64,000 nt of DNA, taken from NCBI GenBank assembly GCA_003246455.1, contig QKAF01000073.1, positions 29,289 through 93,288 of the forward strand, written 5' to 3'. The stretch's first letter is position 1; every line of letters starts with the position of its first letter. The notes below the pieces were generated by a model. The model was not told the origin of the DNA. It did not search any database and saw only the letters and a program-made list of their open reading frames with translations. The position numbers and the translations under genes were made by a program. Below are positions 40,796 to 49,719 of the stretch, piece by piece. The DNA comes from Bacteroidota bacterium. GTDB taxonomy: Bacteria > Bacteroidota > Ignavibacteria > SZUA-365.

Positions 40796-41644
40796 TTATG
40801 CGGTATAGGTTTTTCGTGTAACGAATCGGAAGATGATGTTGAGAACGAAAACGAGCATGATCAGAATGAACGATGCCGCCCACGCCTGCTGATTCCAGTC
40901 GTCGAAAGGCGCGCGCGCGTAATCGTATATGAAGACCGTCATCGAAGCGATGGGCTGATCGAGTTCCGTCGACCAGAAGCGGTTCCCCAGTGCCGTGAAC
41001 AGCAGCGGCGCCGTCTCGCCGATTGCGCGGGCGATGGAAAGAAAGATTCCGGTAAAAATCCCCTTGAAGGCCGCGGGCAAAATCACGAACAGCATCGTCT
41101 TCCAGCGCGGGATTCCGAGTGCCAGTCCTGCTTCCCGGAAGGAGGAAGGCACGAGGCGGATCATTTCCTCGGTAGTGCGGGTGATCAGGGGAATCATGAG
41201 AATGCCGAGTGCAAAGCCGCCGGCAAGCGCGGAAAAGCGCTTCATGGGGAGCACGACCACAATGAACGCGACGACACCGATCACGATGGAAGGAATGCCG
41301 TTGAGCACCTCGGTGAGAAAGCGGACGGTGCGGGCAAACCAGCCCTTCTCCGTTTCCGCGAGATAAATGCCCGCGAAAAGTCCCACCGGAATTCCGTAGG
41401 CGCTGCCGAGCGCGACGAGAATGAGGCTGCCGACGATGGCATTCGCCATGCCGCCGCCTTCCTCGCCGACCGGTGCGGGCATCTGGGTGATCAGATCCCA
41501 GTTGATGTGATTGATGCCCTTGGAGACCGTGTAGGCGAGAATCAGGAACAGCACCCCGATCACGGCGAGCAATGAAAGTCCCGTCATCGAGAGCATCATG
41601 GCGTTCTTGAATTTCCGCCAGGTATATAATGCTGCAGTACTCAT
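40796..41644 (-). CDS. pstA: Phosphate ABC transporter permease PstA
   Basis: Membrane protein; '[33 protein letters not shown]', '[48 protein letters not shown]'. Confidence 0.95.
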   Translation of the reverse strand: MSTAALYTWRKFKNAMMLSMTGLSLLAVIGVLFLILAYTVSKGINHINWDLITQMPAPVGEEGGGMANAIVGSLILVALGSAYGIPVGLFAGIYLAETEKGWFARTVRFLTEVLNGIPSIVIGVVAFIVVVLPMKRFSALAGGFALGILMIPLITRTTEEMIRLVPSSFREAGLALGIPRWKTMLFVILPAAFKGIFTGIFLSIARAIGETAPLLFTALGNRFWSTELDQPIASMTVFIYDYARAPFDDWNQQAWAASFILIMLVFVLNIIFRFVTRKTYTA

Positions 41645-42651
41645 GCCGCCACCGCTCCATACCGTTTCGTGATACGCCAGACGATTCCGCGTGCGATGGC
41701 GTTGAGAATGAGCGTCATGACGAAGAGGAGCAGGGCGATTTCGATCAGGGAGCTGACGTAGAGCTGGCTGGTCGCCTCCGCGAATTCATTGGCGAGAACG
41801 CTGGCCATGGTGTGCGCGGGATTGAGGACGGAGATCGAGATGTCGGCGCTGTTGCCGATCACCATGGTCACCGCCATGGTCTCTCCCACCGCGCGGCCGA
41901 GTCCGAGCAGCGCCGCGCTGAGGATGCCGGACTTCGAGCCGGTCAGCACGATACGAATGGCTTCCCAGCGGGTGGCGCCGAGCGCCATCGCGGCTTCGCG
42001 CTGCGTATCCGGAATGGCGCGCATCACGTCGCGTGAAATCGAGGTGATGATCGGGAGAATCATGATCGTGAGGATGAGGATCGCCGCCAGCATGCCGAAA
42101 CCGTACGGAGCCCCTTCGAAAAGTGGCATCCAGCCGAACTCCTCGATGAGGAAGGGCTGTATGTCCGTCTGCAGCCACGGCACCATGACGAAAATGCCGA
42201 AGAGGCCGTAGACGATACTGGGAATGGCGGCCAGCAGCTCGACGAGCATCGACAGCGGCTGCTCGAGCCATCCCGGCGCGATCTCGGAAAGGAAGATCGC
42301 GACGCCGACACTGAGCGGGACCGCGAGAAGCAGCGCTCCGAGGGATGAGAACAGCGTGCCGTAGATGAACGGAAGCGCGCCGTAAAGATCGTTGACCGGA
42401 TCCCAATCGGAACTGGAGACGAAGCTGAATCCGAAATGCTGAATCGACGGCCACGACTGCACCGTCATTTCGTACACCATGAGAACTACGAGGGCGAGAA
42501 CGATGAAGGCGAAAAACCGTGTGACATTTTCGAATATCAGGTCACCCGGATTTTTCCGGAACATTCCGCCGAGGGAAAGCGCACGGGCAGCAGGTCGTAC
42601 TGCCTGCTGCCCGGAACGCTGGTCGTTATGATCTTGCATCGAAAGGGACAT
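41641..42651 (-). CDS. pstC: Phosphate ABC transporter permease PstC
   Basis: 'LSEIAPGWLEQPLSMLVELLAAIPSIVYGLFGIFVMVPWLQ', 'EAAMALGATRWEAIRIVLTGSKSGILSAALLGLGRAVGETMAVTMVIGN'. Confidence 0.95.
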   Translation of the reverse strand: MSLSMQDHNDQRSGQQAVRPAARALSLGGMFRKNPGDLIFENVTRFFAFIVLALVVLMVYEMTVQSWPSIQHFGFSFVSSSDWDPVNDLYGALPFIYGTLFSSLGALLLAVPLSVGVAIFLSEIAPGWLEQPLSMLVELLAAIPSIVYGLFGIFVMVPWLQTDIQPFLIEEFGWMPLFEGAPYGFGMLAAILILTIMILPIITSISRDVMRAIPDTQREAAMALGATRWEAIRIVLTGSKSGILSAALLGLGRAVGETMAVTMVIGNSADISISVLNPAHTMASVLANEFAEATSQLYVSSLIEIALLLFVMTLILNAIARGIVWRITKRYGAVAA

Positions 42652-42652
42652 G

Positions 42653-43696
42653 TTATTTCAGGGCGATTTTCGCAATCTGCTTCTTGCACAGGGCGATGAC
42701 CTCGTCAGGAAGCGGGGCGTAATGCAGACCCTTCGCATACTGCTCACCTTCGTCGAGCGCCCACAGGAGGAAGTCATGCAGGGCTTTCGCCTTCGTCTTG
42801 TCTTTCATGTTCTGGTACACCAGCAGCCAGGTCAGACCCGCGATGGGGTAGCTGTCCTTGCCGGATGCGTTCACGATCGAAACGCGAAGATCCGCGGGCA
42901 TGTCGTTCAGGAATCCGGCAGCTGCGGCCGATACTGCTTCGAACGACGGCTTGACATACTGTCCGGCTTTGTTCTTGAGCGATGCGTAGGGAAGGTTGTT
43001 CTGCACGGCGTAGGCGAGTTCGACGTAGCCGATCGAACCTTCGGTCTGTTTGACCAGGCCCGCGACGCCGTCATTGCCCTTGCCGCCGAGCCCGATCGGC
43101 CAGTTGACCGCCTTGCCCATGCCGACCTTCTTCTCCCAGTTCTTGCTCACCTTGCTCAGGTAGTCGGTGAAGATGCTGGTCGTACCGCTGCCGTCGGAAC
43201 GGTGCACGACGAGGATCGGACGCTTCGGCAGGTTCTTGCCCTTGTTGATCTTCTTGATGCGGCCGTCGTTCCACATTTTCACCTTTCCGAGGAAAATGTC
43301 CGCAAGGACATCCGGGGTGAGCTGGAGTCCGTCGCCGACGGACGGCAGGTTGTAGGAAACGACCACCGCACCCATGACGGTCGGAATGTGCAGCACTTCG
43401 GTTCCGCGCTTCCCTTTGATTTCACTGAGCTGTTCGTCGCTGAGGAACGCGTCCGACGCGCCGAAGTCCACGGTGCCCTCGGTAACCTGCTTCACACCGC
43501 CACCGCTGCCGATGGACTGGTAGTTGAATTCGATTCCGGTTTTCTTGTGATACAGGTCGAACCACTTCGAGTAAATAATGTACGGGAAGGTCGCTCCGGC
43601 ACCGTTGAGTTTCACCTGCGCGTGGACGTTGAGCGAGAGCAGGCTTCCCAGGATCAGTGCGGCGGCGATGAACTTGCCTTTCATGAGAATCTCCAT
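42653..43696 (-). CDS. pstS: Phosphate-binding periplasmic protein PstS
   Basis: 'KLNGAGATFPYIIYSKWFDLYHKKTGIEFNYQSIGSGGGVKQVTEGTVDFGASDAFLSDEQL', 'VVHRSDGSGTTSIFTDYLSKV'. Confidence 0.97.
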   Translation of the reverse strand: MEILMKGKFIAAALILGSLLSLNVHAQVKLNGAGATFPYIIYSKWFDLYHKKTGIEFNYQSIGSGGGVKQVTEGTVDFGASDAFLSDEQLSEIKGKRGTEVLHIPTVMGAVVVSYNLPSVGDGLQLTPDVLADIFLGKVKMWNDGRIKKINKGKNLPKRPILVVHRSDGSGTTSIFTDYLSKVSKNWEKKVGMGKAVNWPIGLGGKGNDGVAGLVKQTEGSIGYVELAYAVQNNLPYASLKNKAGQYVKPSFEAVSAAAAGFLNDMPADLRVSIVNASGKDSYPIAGLTWLLVYQNMKDKTKAKALHDFLLWALDEGEQYAKGLHYAPLPDEVIALCKKQIAKIALK

Positions 43697-43735
43697 TGTG
43701 TAAAAGTATCGGGTAACGTTCGTGTTGCGATTCTA

Positions 43736-44824
43736 TCAGAACATCCACAGGAACGTGACGCGCGGAATGACATCGCTGGCGTCAACCCCTTCGCGGCCGA
43801 TCACTTCGACGCCGGGCATCAGGTTGAAGTTGTCCGCGACCTTGTAATCCAGCGCGGCGATCAGCAGGGAGCGCACATCGTTGCTGGCGTCACTGTCCGT
43901 GTTCGGATCGTAGGTATCGTAGCGTCCGACGATGCGGATTCCATCCGTCAGCGCGAGCCAGGCGAACGCCGAGATACCAAAGCCCGTCTGTGCGCTGCGT
44001 TCCGCGCCGGGCATTGCGTAGTAATTGTTTGCGTGACTTTTGTAGAATCCTTCGACACCGACCGAGAACGAATTCTTCACCTGGTAGTTGACAAAGCCCG
44101 CGGTGACCAGAGCGCCGTTGTCCTTCATCGTCCCGGAGACGCTGTCAGACACCTGCGGGTTCGATGCGTAATCGGCATACAGGGTGAACTGGAACTCGTC
44201 GGTCGGCTTCACCTGCACCATGCCATAGTACCGTTTGTACTTGTTCATCTCGGACGAGCTGGGAGAGTTGTTGCCGTACTTGATCCAGTAGCGGATCATG
44301 CCGCCGTCGTCGATTTTTCCCTTGAGATCGATACCGATGTCACGCGAAGACACGATCTTGTTGAAATCGAGCGTCGTTTTCTCGAGAGCACGATAGCCCC
44401 ATGCTTCTTCCGAGACGGCGAACGCGGGCGTGGGCGACATACCGACCACGAGGTCGGAACCCGAGAAAACCCCTTTCCATTTCAGATAGGCGTCCTTGAC
44501 AAACACGCTGATCTTGCCGTTCGAGCTGAGTGCGGCCTGATCCGCCTCCAGGCGAAAGCGCGTGGAGAAGGTGCTGTTGATGGTGTAATCGGTCGTGACG
44601 TAGATGCGGCGGAACTGCAGTCCGTGCACATCCTTTTCCGCGGCATCCATGGCGTCGAGGTTATAGAAGTAATCGCCAAACATCAGACCGCTGAGCTTGA
44701 CCGCGCCCACGGCACCGTTGGCGGACTTGTCCTGTTTTTCATTTCCCGCATTCTGCGCGGATGCGCCGGCGGAGACCAGAACTGTGAGCAGTAATACCAG
44801 CGTAGCAGTACGCATTGCATTCAT
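43736..44824 (-). CDS. Porin-like outer-membrane beta-barrel in the phosphate locus
   Basis: Signal peptide; barrel-like strands 'LQFRRIYVTTDYTINSTFSTRFRLEAD...VFVKDAYLKWKG'; terminal 'FLWMF'; directly upstream of pstS. Confidence 0.75.
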   Translation of the reverse strand: MNAMRTATLVLLLTVLVSAGASAQNAGNEKQDKSANGAVGAVKLSGLMFGDYFYNLDAMDAAEKDVHGLQFRRIYVTTDYTINSTFSTRFRLEADQAALSSNGKISVFVKDAYLKWKGVFSGSDLVVGMSPTPAFAVSEEAWGYRALEKTTLDFNKIVSSRDIGIDLKGKIDDGGMIRYWIKYGNNSPSSSEMNKYKRYYGMVQVKPTDEFQFTLYADYASNPQVSDSVSGTMKDNGALVTAGFVNYQVKNSFSVGVEGFYKSHANNYYAMPGAERSAQTGFGISAFAWLALTDGIRIVGRYDTYDPNTDSDASNDVRSLLIAALDYKVADNFNLMPGVEVIGREGVDASDVIPRVTFLWMF

Positions 44825-44899
44825 TGAGAAATTCCTCCGTAAGTATGTTTTGGTGTGATAAGAGCGAAATCACACAGCTATACAAATCTACCGGCCGAT

Positions 44900-44916
44900 T
44901 GTTACGGTCGTGTTAG
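44900..44916 (-). promoter_or_regulatory. Candidate Pho-box-like direct repeat (minus strand CTAACA-N5-GTAACA)
   Basis: Plus strand TGTTAC-ggtcg-TGTTAG, 11-bp period, about 76 nt upstream of the porin start. Confidence 0.4.
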
Positions 44917-45080
44917 CGCTGTATTCCGATTCTATGCGGATACTTTATGGTGAATCACCCGCGCAAATACACAAATACCCTCCGAATGGAGGGCATTTGC
45001 CCAGATGCACTGCATCTTCACTGTCGCATTGTTTCCCGCGGGACGCTGCTCCCTGCGTCGTATTCCCTCAGGCCGGTCCC

Positions 45081-45806
45081 CTACTCGCCGGCAGGAGCGG
45101 GAGCAGCGACGTCTCCATCCTCGCTGCGATCCGGGCGTCCCCAGCCCCGGTGCTTGACGATTTTCGCATCGGCGACGAACACGGCTTCCTCTGCAATATT
45201 CGTCGCTTCATCGGCGAGACGTTCGAGATTGCGCGAAATCATGAGCAGATGGCTCGCGGCTTCGACGAGGTCAGGATGGCCGCGCATGATATCGGTCAGA
45301 AGATCGAAGTTCTGCTGATCCTGTTCGTCGATGATATTGTCGCGGACGACGACGCTCCGGGCGATGGAAACATCCGCCTCGGTAAAAGCCGTCAGCGCGT
45401 CCTTGATCATGGCGGTCGCCACCTCGCCCATCTCGCGGACATGCGTGCGTGAGACGATGTCGCCGTGCTGCTGCAGCAGGTGGATGCGCTCCGCGATATT
45501 GACCGCGGCATCTCCCATGCGCTCGAGGTTGCGATTGACCGAAAGCGCGGAGAGTACCGTTCGCAGATCCATGGCAACGGGTGCCTGCAGCGCGAGCAGG
45601 CGCATGCAGTGCTTCTCGATCTTCGTATCGTAGAGGTCCACCTTGTCGTCGCCCTCGATCACCTGCGCCGCCAGCGCCACGTCTCCGCGAAGGAGCGCGT
45701 CGATCGCGTCGGTGACCTGCTGCTGAACCAGCGCCGACATCTTGAGTATGCGGTTGCCCAGCTTGTCGAGTTCTTCGTCGAAGCGTTTGAGGATATGATC
45801 TGTCAT
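45081..45806 (-). CDS. phoU: Phosphate transport system regulatory protein PhoU
   Basis: 'FDEELDKLGNRILKMSALVQQQVTDAIDALLRGD', 'VIEGDDKVDLYDTKIEKHCMRLLALQAPVAMDLRTVLSALSVNRNLERMGDAAVNIAER'. Confidence 0.96.
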   Translation of the reverse strand: MTDHILKRFDEELDKLGNRILKMSALVQQQVTDAIDALLRGDVALAAQVIEGDDKVDLYDTKIEKHCMRLLALQAPVAMDLRTVLSALSVNRNLERMGDAAVNIAERIHLLQQHGDIVSRTHVREMGEVATAMIKDALTAFTEADVSIARSVVVRDNIIDEQDQQNFDLLTDIMRGHPDLVEAASHLLMISRNLERLADEATNIAEEAVFVADAKIVKHRGWGRPDRSEDGDVAAPAPAGE

Positions 45807-45822
45807 TGTGCGTCTGTCCTTG

Positions 45823-46581
45823 TCATCCGAATTTTCCAGTGACGTATTTTTCCGTTCGTTCGTTCGCCGGGTTGGTAAATATTCCCCGCGTTTTCCCGAA
45901 TTCCACCAGTTCCCCGAGATAGAAAAATGCCGTGTAATCGCTGACGCGCGCGGCCTGCTGCAGGTTGTGCGTGACGATCAATATGGTGTAGCGGGATTTG
46001 AGTTCAAATATGAGTTCTTCGATCTTCGCCGTGGCGATGGGGTCCAGGGCGCTCGCGGGTTCGTCCATCAGCAGGATATCCGGGCCGACCGCCAGCGAGC
46101 GTGCGATGCACAGGCGCTGCTGCTGTCCGCCCGAGAGGCCGAGCGCCGACTCCTTGAGACGGTCCTTCACCTCATCCCATAATGCGGCCTGACGGAGACT
46201 CTGTTCGACGAGCTCCGCGATCTCCTGGCGTCCGCCGAGGCCGTTGATGCGCGGCCCATAGGCGACATTCTCGAAAATGGACTTGGGAAAGGGGTTCGAT
46301 TTCTGGAAGACCATGCCGATGCGCCGCCGCAGATGCACGACGTCCACGCCGCGAGCATAGATGTCTTCATCGTCGATTCGCACCGAACCGGTAATCCGGA
46401 CACCGTTGATGAGATCGTTCATCCGGTTGAGCGAGCGAAGGAACGTGGATTTCCCGCAGCCGGAGGGACCGATCAGGGCGGTGACTTTTTTCTCGGGGAT
46501 CTCGAGCGAGATATCCCGTAGCGCCTGCTTCTTTCCGTAGAAGAGGTTGAGGTTTTCGATGCTGATCTTGCTGTTTTTCAT
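45823..46581 (-). CDS. pstB: Phosphate ABC transporter ATP-binding protein (copy 1)
   Basis: '[49 protein letters not shown]', '[43 protein letters not shown]'. Confidence 0.97.
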   Translation of the reverse strand: MKNSKISIENLNLFYGKKQALRDISLEIPEKKVTALIGPSGCGKSTFLRSLNRMNDLINGVRITGSVRIDDEDIYARGVDVVHLRRRIGMVFQKSNPFPKSIFENVAYGPRINGLGGRQEIAELVEQSLRQAALWDEVKDRLKESALGLSGGQQQRLCIARSLAVGPDILLMDEPASALDPIATAKIEELIFELKSRYTILIVTHNLQQAARVSDYTAFFYLGELVEFGKTRGIFTNPANERTEKYVTGKFG

Positions 46582-46634
46582 TTTCTCGGTGCATTCTATG
46601 CGTCTTGAAAGCTAGGGAAAACCCGTGAATTCCC

Positions 46635-46651
46635 TGTTCGATTTGTGTTAG
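46635..46651 (-). promoter_or_regulatory. Candidate Pho-box-like direct repeat (minus strand CTAACA-N5-CGAACA)
   Basis: Plus strand TGTTCG-atttg-TGTTAG, 11-bp period, about 54 nt upstream of pstB copy 1. Confidence 0.4.
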
Positions 46652-46675
46652 GAAATGATGAGCAGTCCGTGACGC

Positions 46676-46717
46676 GGCAAAGAAAAGCGCGGCCGGTTGA
46701 GAATACCGGCCGCGCTT
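46676..46717 (-). terminator. Rho-independent terminator of the T9SS protein gene
   Basis: Minus strand AAGCGCGGCCGGT-ATTCTCA-ACCGGCCGCGCTTTTCTTT. Confidence 0.85.
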
Positions 46718-46770
46718 CATCGGTCTGACAAAAGCACCACACGGACTGGCAGCCCGGGCAGCGGTTGCGG

Positions 46771-49671
46771 TTACTTGACGAGCGACATCGCGCGGGTCTG
46801 CATCCCGCCGTCTGTCTGAAGCATGTACATGTAGCTTCCGCTGGGCAGATTTGCGGCCGTCCAGGTCAGCGCGTAGCTGCCCGCTTCGCGCATGTCGTCC
46901 ACGAGGACATCCATCAGCTGGCCGTACATGTTGTACACGGCGAGGCGAACATGCCCTGCCCGGGGAACCGCGAAACGGATCGTCGTCGAAGGATTGAAGG
47001 GATTCGGGTAGTTCTGTCCGAGTTCCACCGTCGCCGGGATGCTGCGGTCAAAAGCGACGTCGACACCGAGCACGCCGCCGGTGCTGAGGAAGGACCAGCC
47101 TTTCGCCCAGTTATCGGCACCGAAGGCGCCCACGTACTGCACCGGGGTGAAGAAGCCGTCATTCGGCGTCGCTGTGGCTGCGGTCAGCACGGGACTGCCC
47201 GCGGCCGGACGGGGATCGAGCATGCCGCTGTTGTCGCGGCTGATATTGCGCAGCTGCGGATCGGCGATCGTGTTGTCGTTGGCGGCCAGGTGGTCGCGGA
47301 CAAACGTCTGTGTGGCGATGGCATCGAGCGTGTTCCCGGCGCCGAAATTCCACCAGTAGTTGTTCCGCAGAAGCAGGTCACCGGCCTCGAGACGTGCACG
47401 GCTGTCTTCACCGCTGGCAAGATCCTCCACCGAAATGCCGTTCATTGCAAAGTCCGTGAAGATACTGTTGAAGTATTTCCCGCCTGCATTGTCGCGGAAA
47501 ATCATTGCAAGATCGTTATCGGCATTCGTCGATCCCATGCCGCTGCCGACGTAGGTCGCGTTGCAGAGCGTCGGTATCGCAAACGGAGTGCCATCCTCGG
47601 GCGTGGTTCCGCCATCCTGCTCGGCCCCGCGGTTGCCGGTGTCCTCCGACTGGATGGCGAACCAGAACTGGCCCTTGCCGCGGAATCCTTCGTCATAGTC
47701 GAAACAGTCGTCGCCGTTGAAGGCGGAGATGAGATATTTCGTATTCACGGTGCCGCCGAACCATTCGTAACCGTCATCGGCGTTGTTGACGACCTCGATG
47801 AATTCGATGGCCGTCCCGCTGCCCACGCCGCCGAAGGTGAGACCGTTGATCTCGTTTCCTTCACCGATGTTGGTGCCGCCGTAGCGGATCGAGACGTAGC
47901 GCATCACGCCGGAATTGTCTTCGTCGTCCTGGCCGCCATACGCGCCGCGCGGTTCGGTCGAAGGAATGCCCTCGATCTGGCCGACGCCGGTCGCGGTGTT
48001 GATATGCGCCTTGCCGAGTAGGATCACGCCGCCCCAGAGACCACGCGTATCGAACGGAAGATCATTCGTCTTCGACACGTCGTCCGCTTCCGCGGTGAAG
48101 ATGATCGGCGCATCGACCGTACCGTTGGCGTAGATCCGCCCGCCCTGCGCCACGATGAGCGCGCTGGCGTTTTCGGCCTGCCCCGGACGTCCCTTGATCA
48201 CCGTTCCCGGCTGAATCGTGAGCGATTCACCGTCTTCGACGAAAACCAATCCGTTGAGAATGTAGGTATTGCGCGCGGTCCACACCACGTCGCCGTCGAT
48301 ATCGGCGTCGGTGACCTGTACGATCTCCGACTGCGGTTCCGCGAGGAAGCCGAGGCGTGAAATGGCGGTCCAGCCGTCCACCCACAGGTCGTAGGGACCG
48401 AAAGCGCCGCGATAGGTGACCTTGCTGAAGAATTCGTCACCATCCGGAGGAGCAAGGGCGCCGGTGAGCGCGGGACTGCCCGCTGACGGACGCGGATCCA
48501 GCGTCGCGGAATTATTGCGGCTGATGCCGATGAGTTTCGGATCGACGATCACGTTGCTGTTGGCGGCCAGATGCTGGCGCACGAAATCCTGTGTCGCGAT
48601 GGCGTCGAGAGTATTCCCCGCACCGAAATTCCACCACAAGTTGTTATTGAGCACCAGGTCTCCGGCTTCGAGACGCGCACGGCTGTCTTCGCCGCTGGCC
48701 AGATCCTCGACGGCAATGCCGTTTGCGGCGAAGTCCGTAAAGATGCTGTTGAAGTATTTCCCGCCTGCGTTGTCGCGGAAAATCATAGCGAGGTCGTTGT
48801 CTGCGTTGGCGGAATGCATGCCGCTGCCGATATACGTCGCGTTGTAGAGCTGCGGGATCGCGAGGGGCTCGCCGTCCTCGGGAGTCGTGCCCCCATCCTG
48901 CTCGGCGCCGCGGTTTCCGAGGTCTTCGGCCTGCACGGCGAACCAGAACTGTCCTTTACCGCGGTAGCCTTCATCGTAGTCGAAGGAATCGTCGCCGTTG
49001 AAGGCGCTGACCAGGTACTTGGTGTTCACCGTCCCACCGAACCACTCGTAGCCGTCATCCGCGTTGTTGAATACTTCGATGTACTCGATGCGCGTCTTGC
49101 TGCCGACTGCACCGAAGGTCAGTCCGTTGATTTCATTTCCTTCGCCGATGTTCGTGCCGCCGTAGCGGATCGACACGTAGCGCATCACGCCGGAATTATC
49201 CTCGTCGTCCTGTCCGCCGTATGCGCCGCGCGGTTCGGTCGAAGGAATGCCCTCGATCTGGCCGACGCCGGTCGCGGTGTTGATGCGTGCCTTTCCGAGA
49301 AGGATCACGCCGCCCCAGAGGCCGCGCGTATCCAGCGGCAGATCGTTGGGGTTGCTGACGTCGTCCGCTTCGGCGGTGAAAATGATCGGCCGTGCGGGGG
49401 TGCCGTTGGCAAAGATTTTTCCGCCCTGCGCGACGATCAGCGCGCTGGCGTTTTCGGCCTGCCCGGGCTTGCCCTTGATGACGGTACCGGGTTCGATCGT
49501 GAGCGTTTCGCCGTCCTCGACATAGACAAACCCGTTGAGCACGTAGGTGTTGTTGGCTGTCCATGTCACATTGCCGTTGATATCGCCGTCGGAAACGTTC
49601 ACAGTATTCTGCGCGAACGCACCCGTCGTCATCAGGGCAGCAAGAAATACGGTCAGCAATCTTGTCGTCAT
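46771..49671 (-). CDS. T9SS type A sorting domain protein with tandemly duplicated ~427-aa domain
   Basis: Signal 'MTTRLLTVFLAALMTTGAFAQ'; two copies of 'VWTARNTYILNGLVFVEDGESLTIQPGTVIKGRPGQAENASALIVAQGG...'; C-terminus 'LGQNYPNPFNPSTTIRFAVPRAGHVRLAVYNMYGQLMDVLVD'. Confidence 0.9.
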   Translation of the reverse strand: MTTRLLTVFLAALMTTGAFAQNTVNVSDGDINGNVTWTANNTYVLNGFVYVEDGETLTIEPGTVIKGKPGQAENASALIVAQGGKIFANGTPARPIIFTAEADDVSNPNDLPLDTRGLWGGVILLGKARINTATGVGQIEGIPSTEPRGAYGGQDDEDNSGVMRYVSIRYGGTNIGEGNEINGLTFGAVGSKTRIEYIEVFNNADDGYEWFGGTVNTKYLVSAFNGDDSFDYDEGYRGKGQFWFAVQAEDLGNRGAEQDGGTTPEDGEPLAIPQLYNATYIGSGMHSANADNDLAMIFRDNAGGKYFNSIFTDFAANGIAVEDLASGEDSRARLEAGDLVLNNNLWWNFGAGNTLDAIATQDFVRQHLAANSNVIVDPKLIGISRNNSATLDPRPSAGSPALTGALAPPDGDEFFSKVTYRGAFGPYDLWVDGWTAISRLGFLAEPQSEIVQVTDADIDGDVVWTARNTYILNGLVFVEDGESLTIQPGTVIKGRPGQAENASALIVAQGGRIYANGTVDAPIIFTAEADDVSKTNDLPFDTRGLWGGVILLGKAHINTATGVGQIEGIPSTEPRGAYGGQDDEDNSGVMRYVSIRYGGTNIGEGNEINGLTFGGVGSGTAIEFIEVVNNADDGYEWFGGTVNTKYLISAFNGDDCFDYDEGFRGKGQFWFAIQSEDTGNRGAEQDGGTTPEDGTPFAIPTLCNATYVGSGMGSTNADNDLAMIFRDNAGGKYFNSIFTDFAMNGISVEDLASGEDSRARLEAGDLLLRNNYWWNFGAGNTLDAIATQTFVRDHLAANDNTIADPQLRNISRDNSGMLDPRPAAGSPVLTAATATPNDGFFTPVQYVGAFGADNWAKGWSFLSTGGVLGVDVAFDRSIPATVELGQNYPNPFNPSTTIRFAVPRAGHVRLAVYNMYGQLMDVLVDDMREAGSYALTWTAANLPSGSYMYMLQTDGGMQTRAMSLVK
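47942..49284 (-). repeat. Intragenic direct repeat, period 1281 bp; 62-nt perfectly identical core at both ends of the listed interval
   Basis: Identical 'gcgccgcgcggttcggtcgaaggaatgccctcgatctggccgacgccggtcgcggtgttgat' at 47942-48003 and 49223-49284. Confidence 0.9.
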
Positions 49672-49719
49672 GAAAGACTCCAATAGTTGAGATAAAATGG
49701 ATAATTGCATGCGTTTCTT

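Noticed and set aside
43712-43728. Pho-box-like repeat upstream of pstS as a firm regulatory site
   Set aside because: Only 16-32 nt before the start codon and in a ~40-nt intergenic gap; a weak match, so not annotated as a separate feature.
42650-44794. 714-aa plus-strand ORF opposite pstS and the porin
   Set aside because: Spans two well-supported minus-strand genes; a composition artefact of antisense frames.
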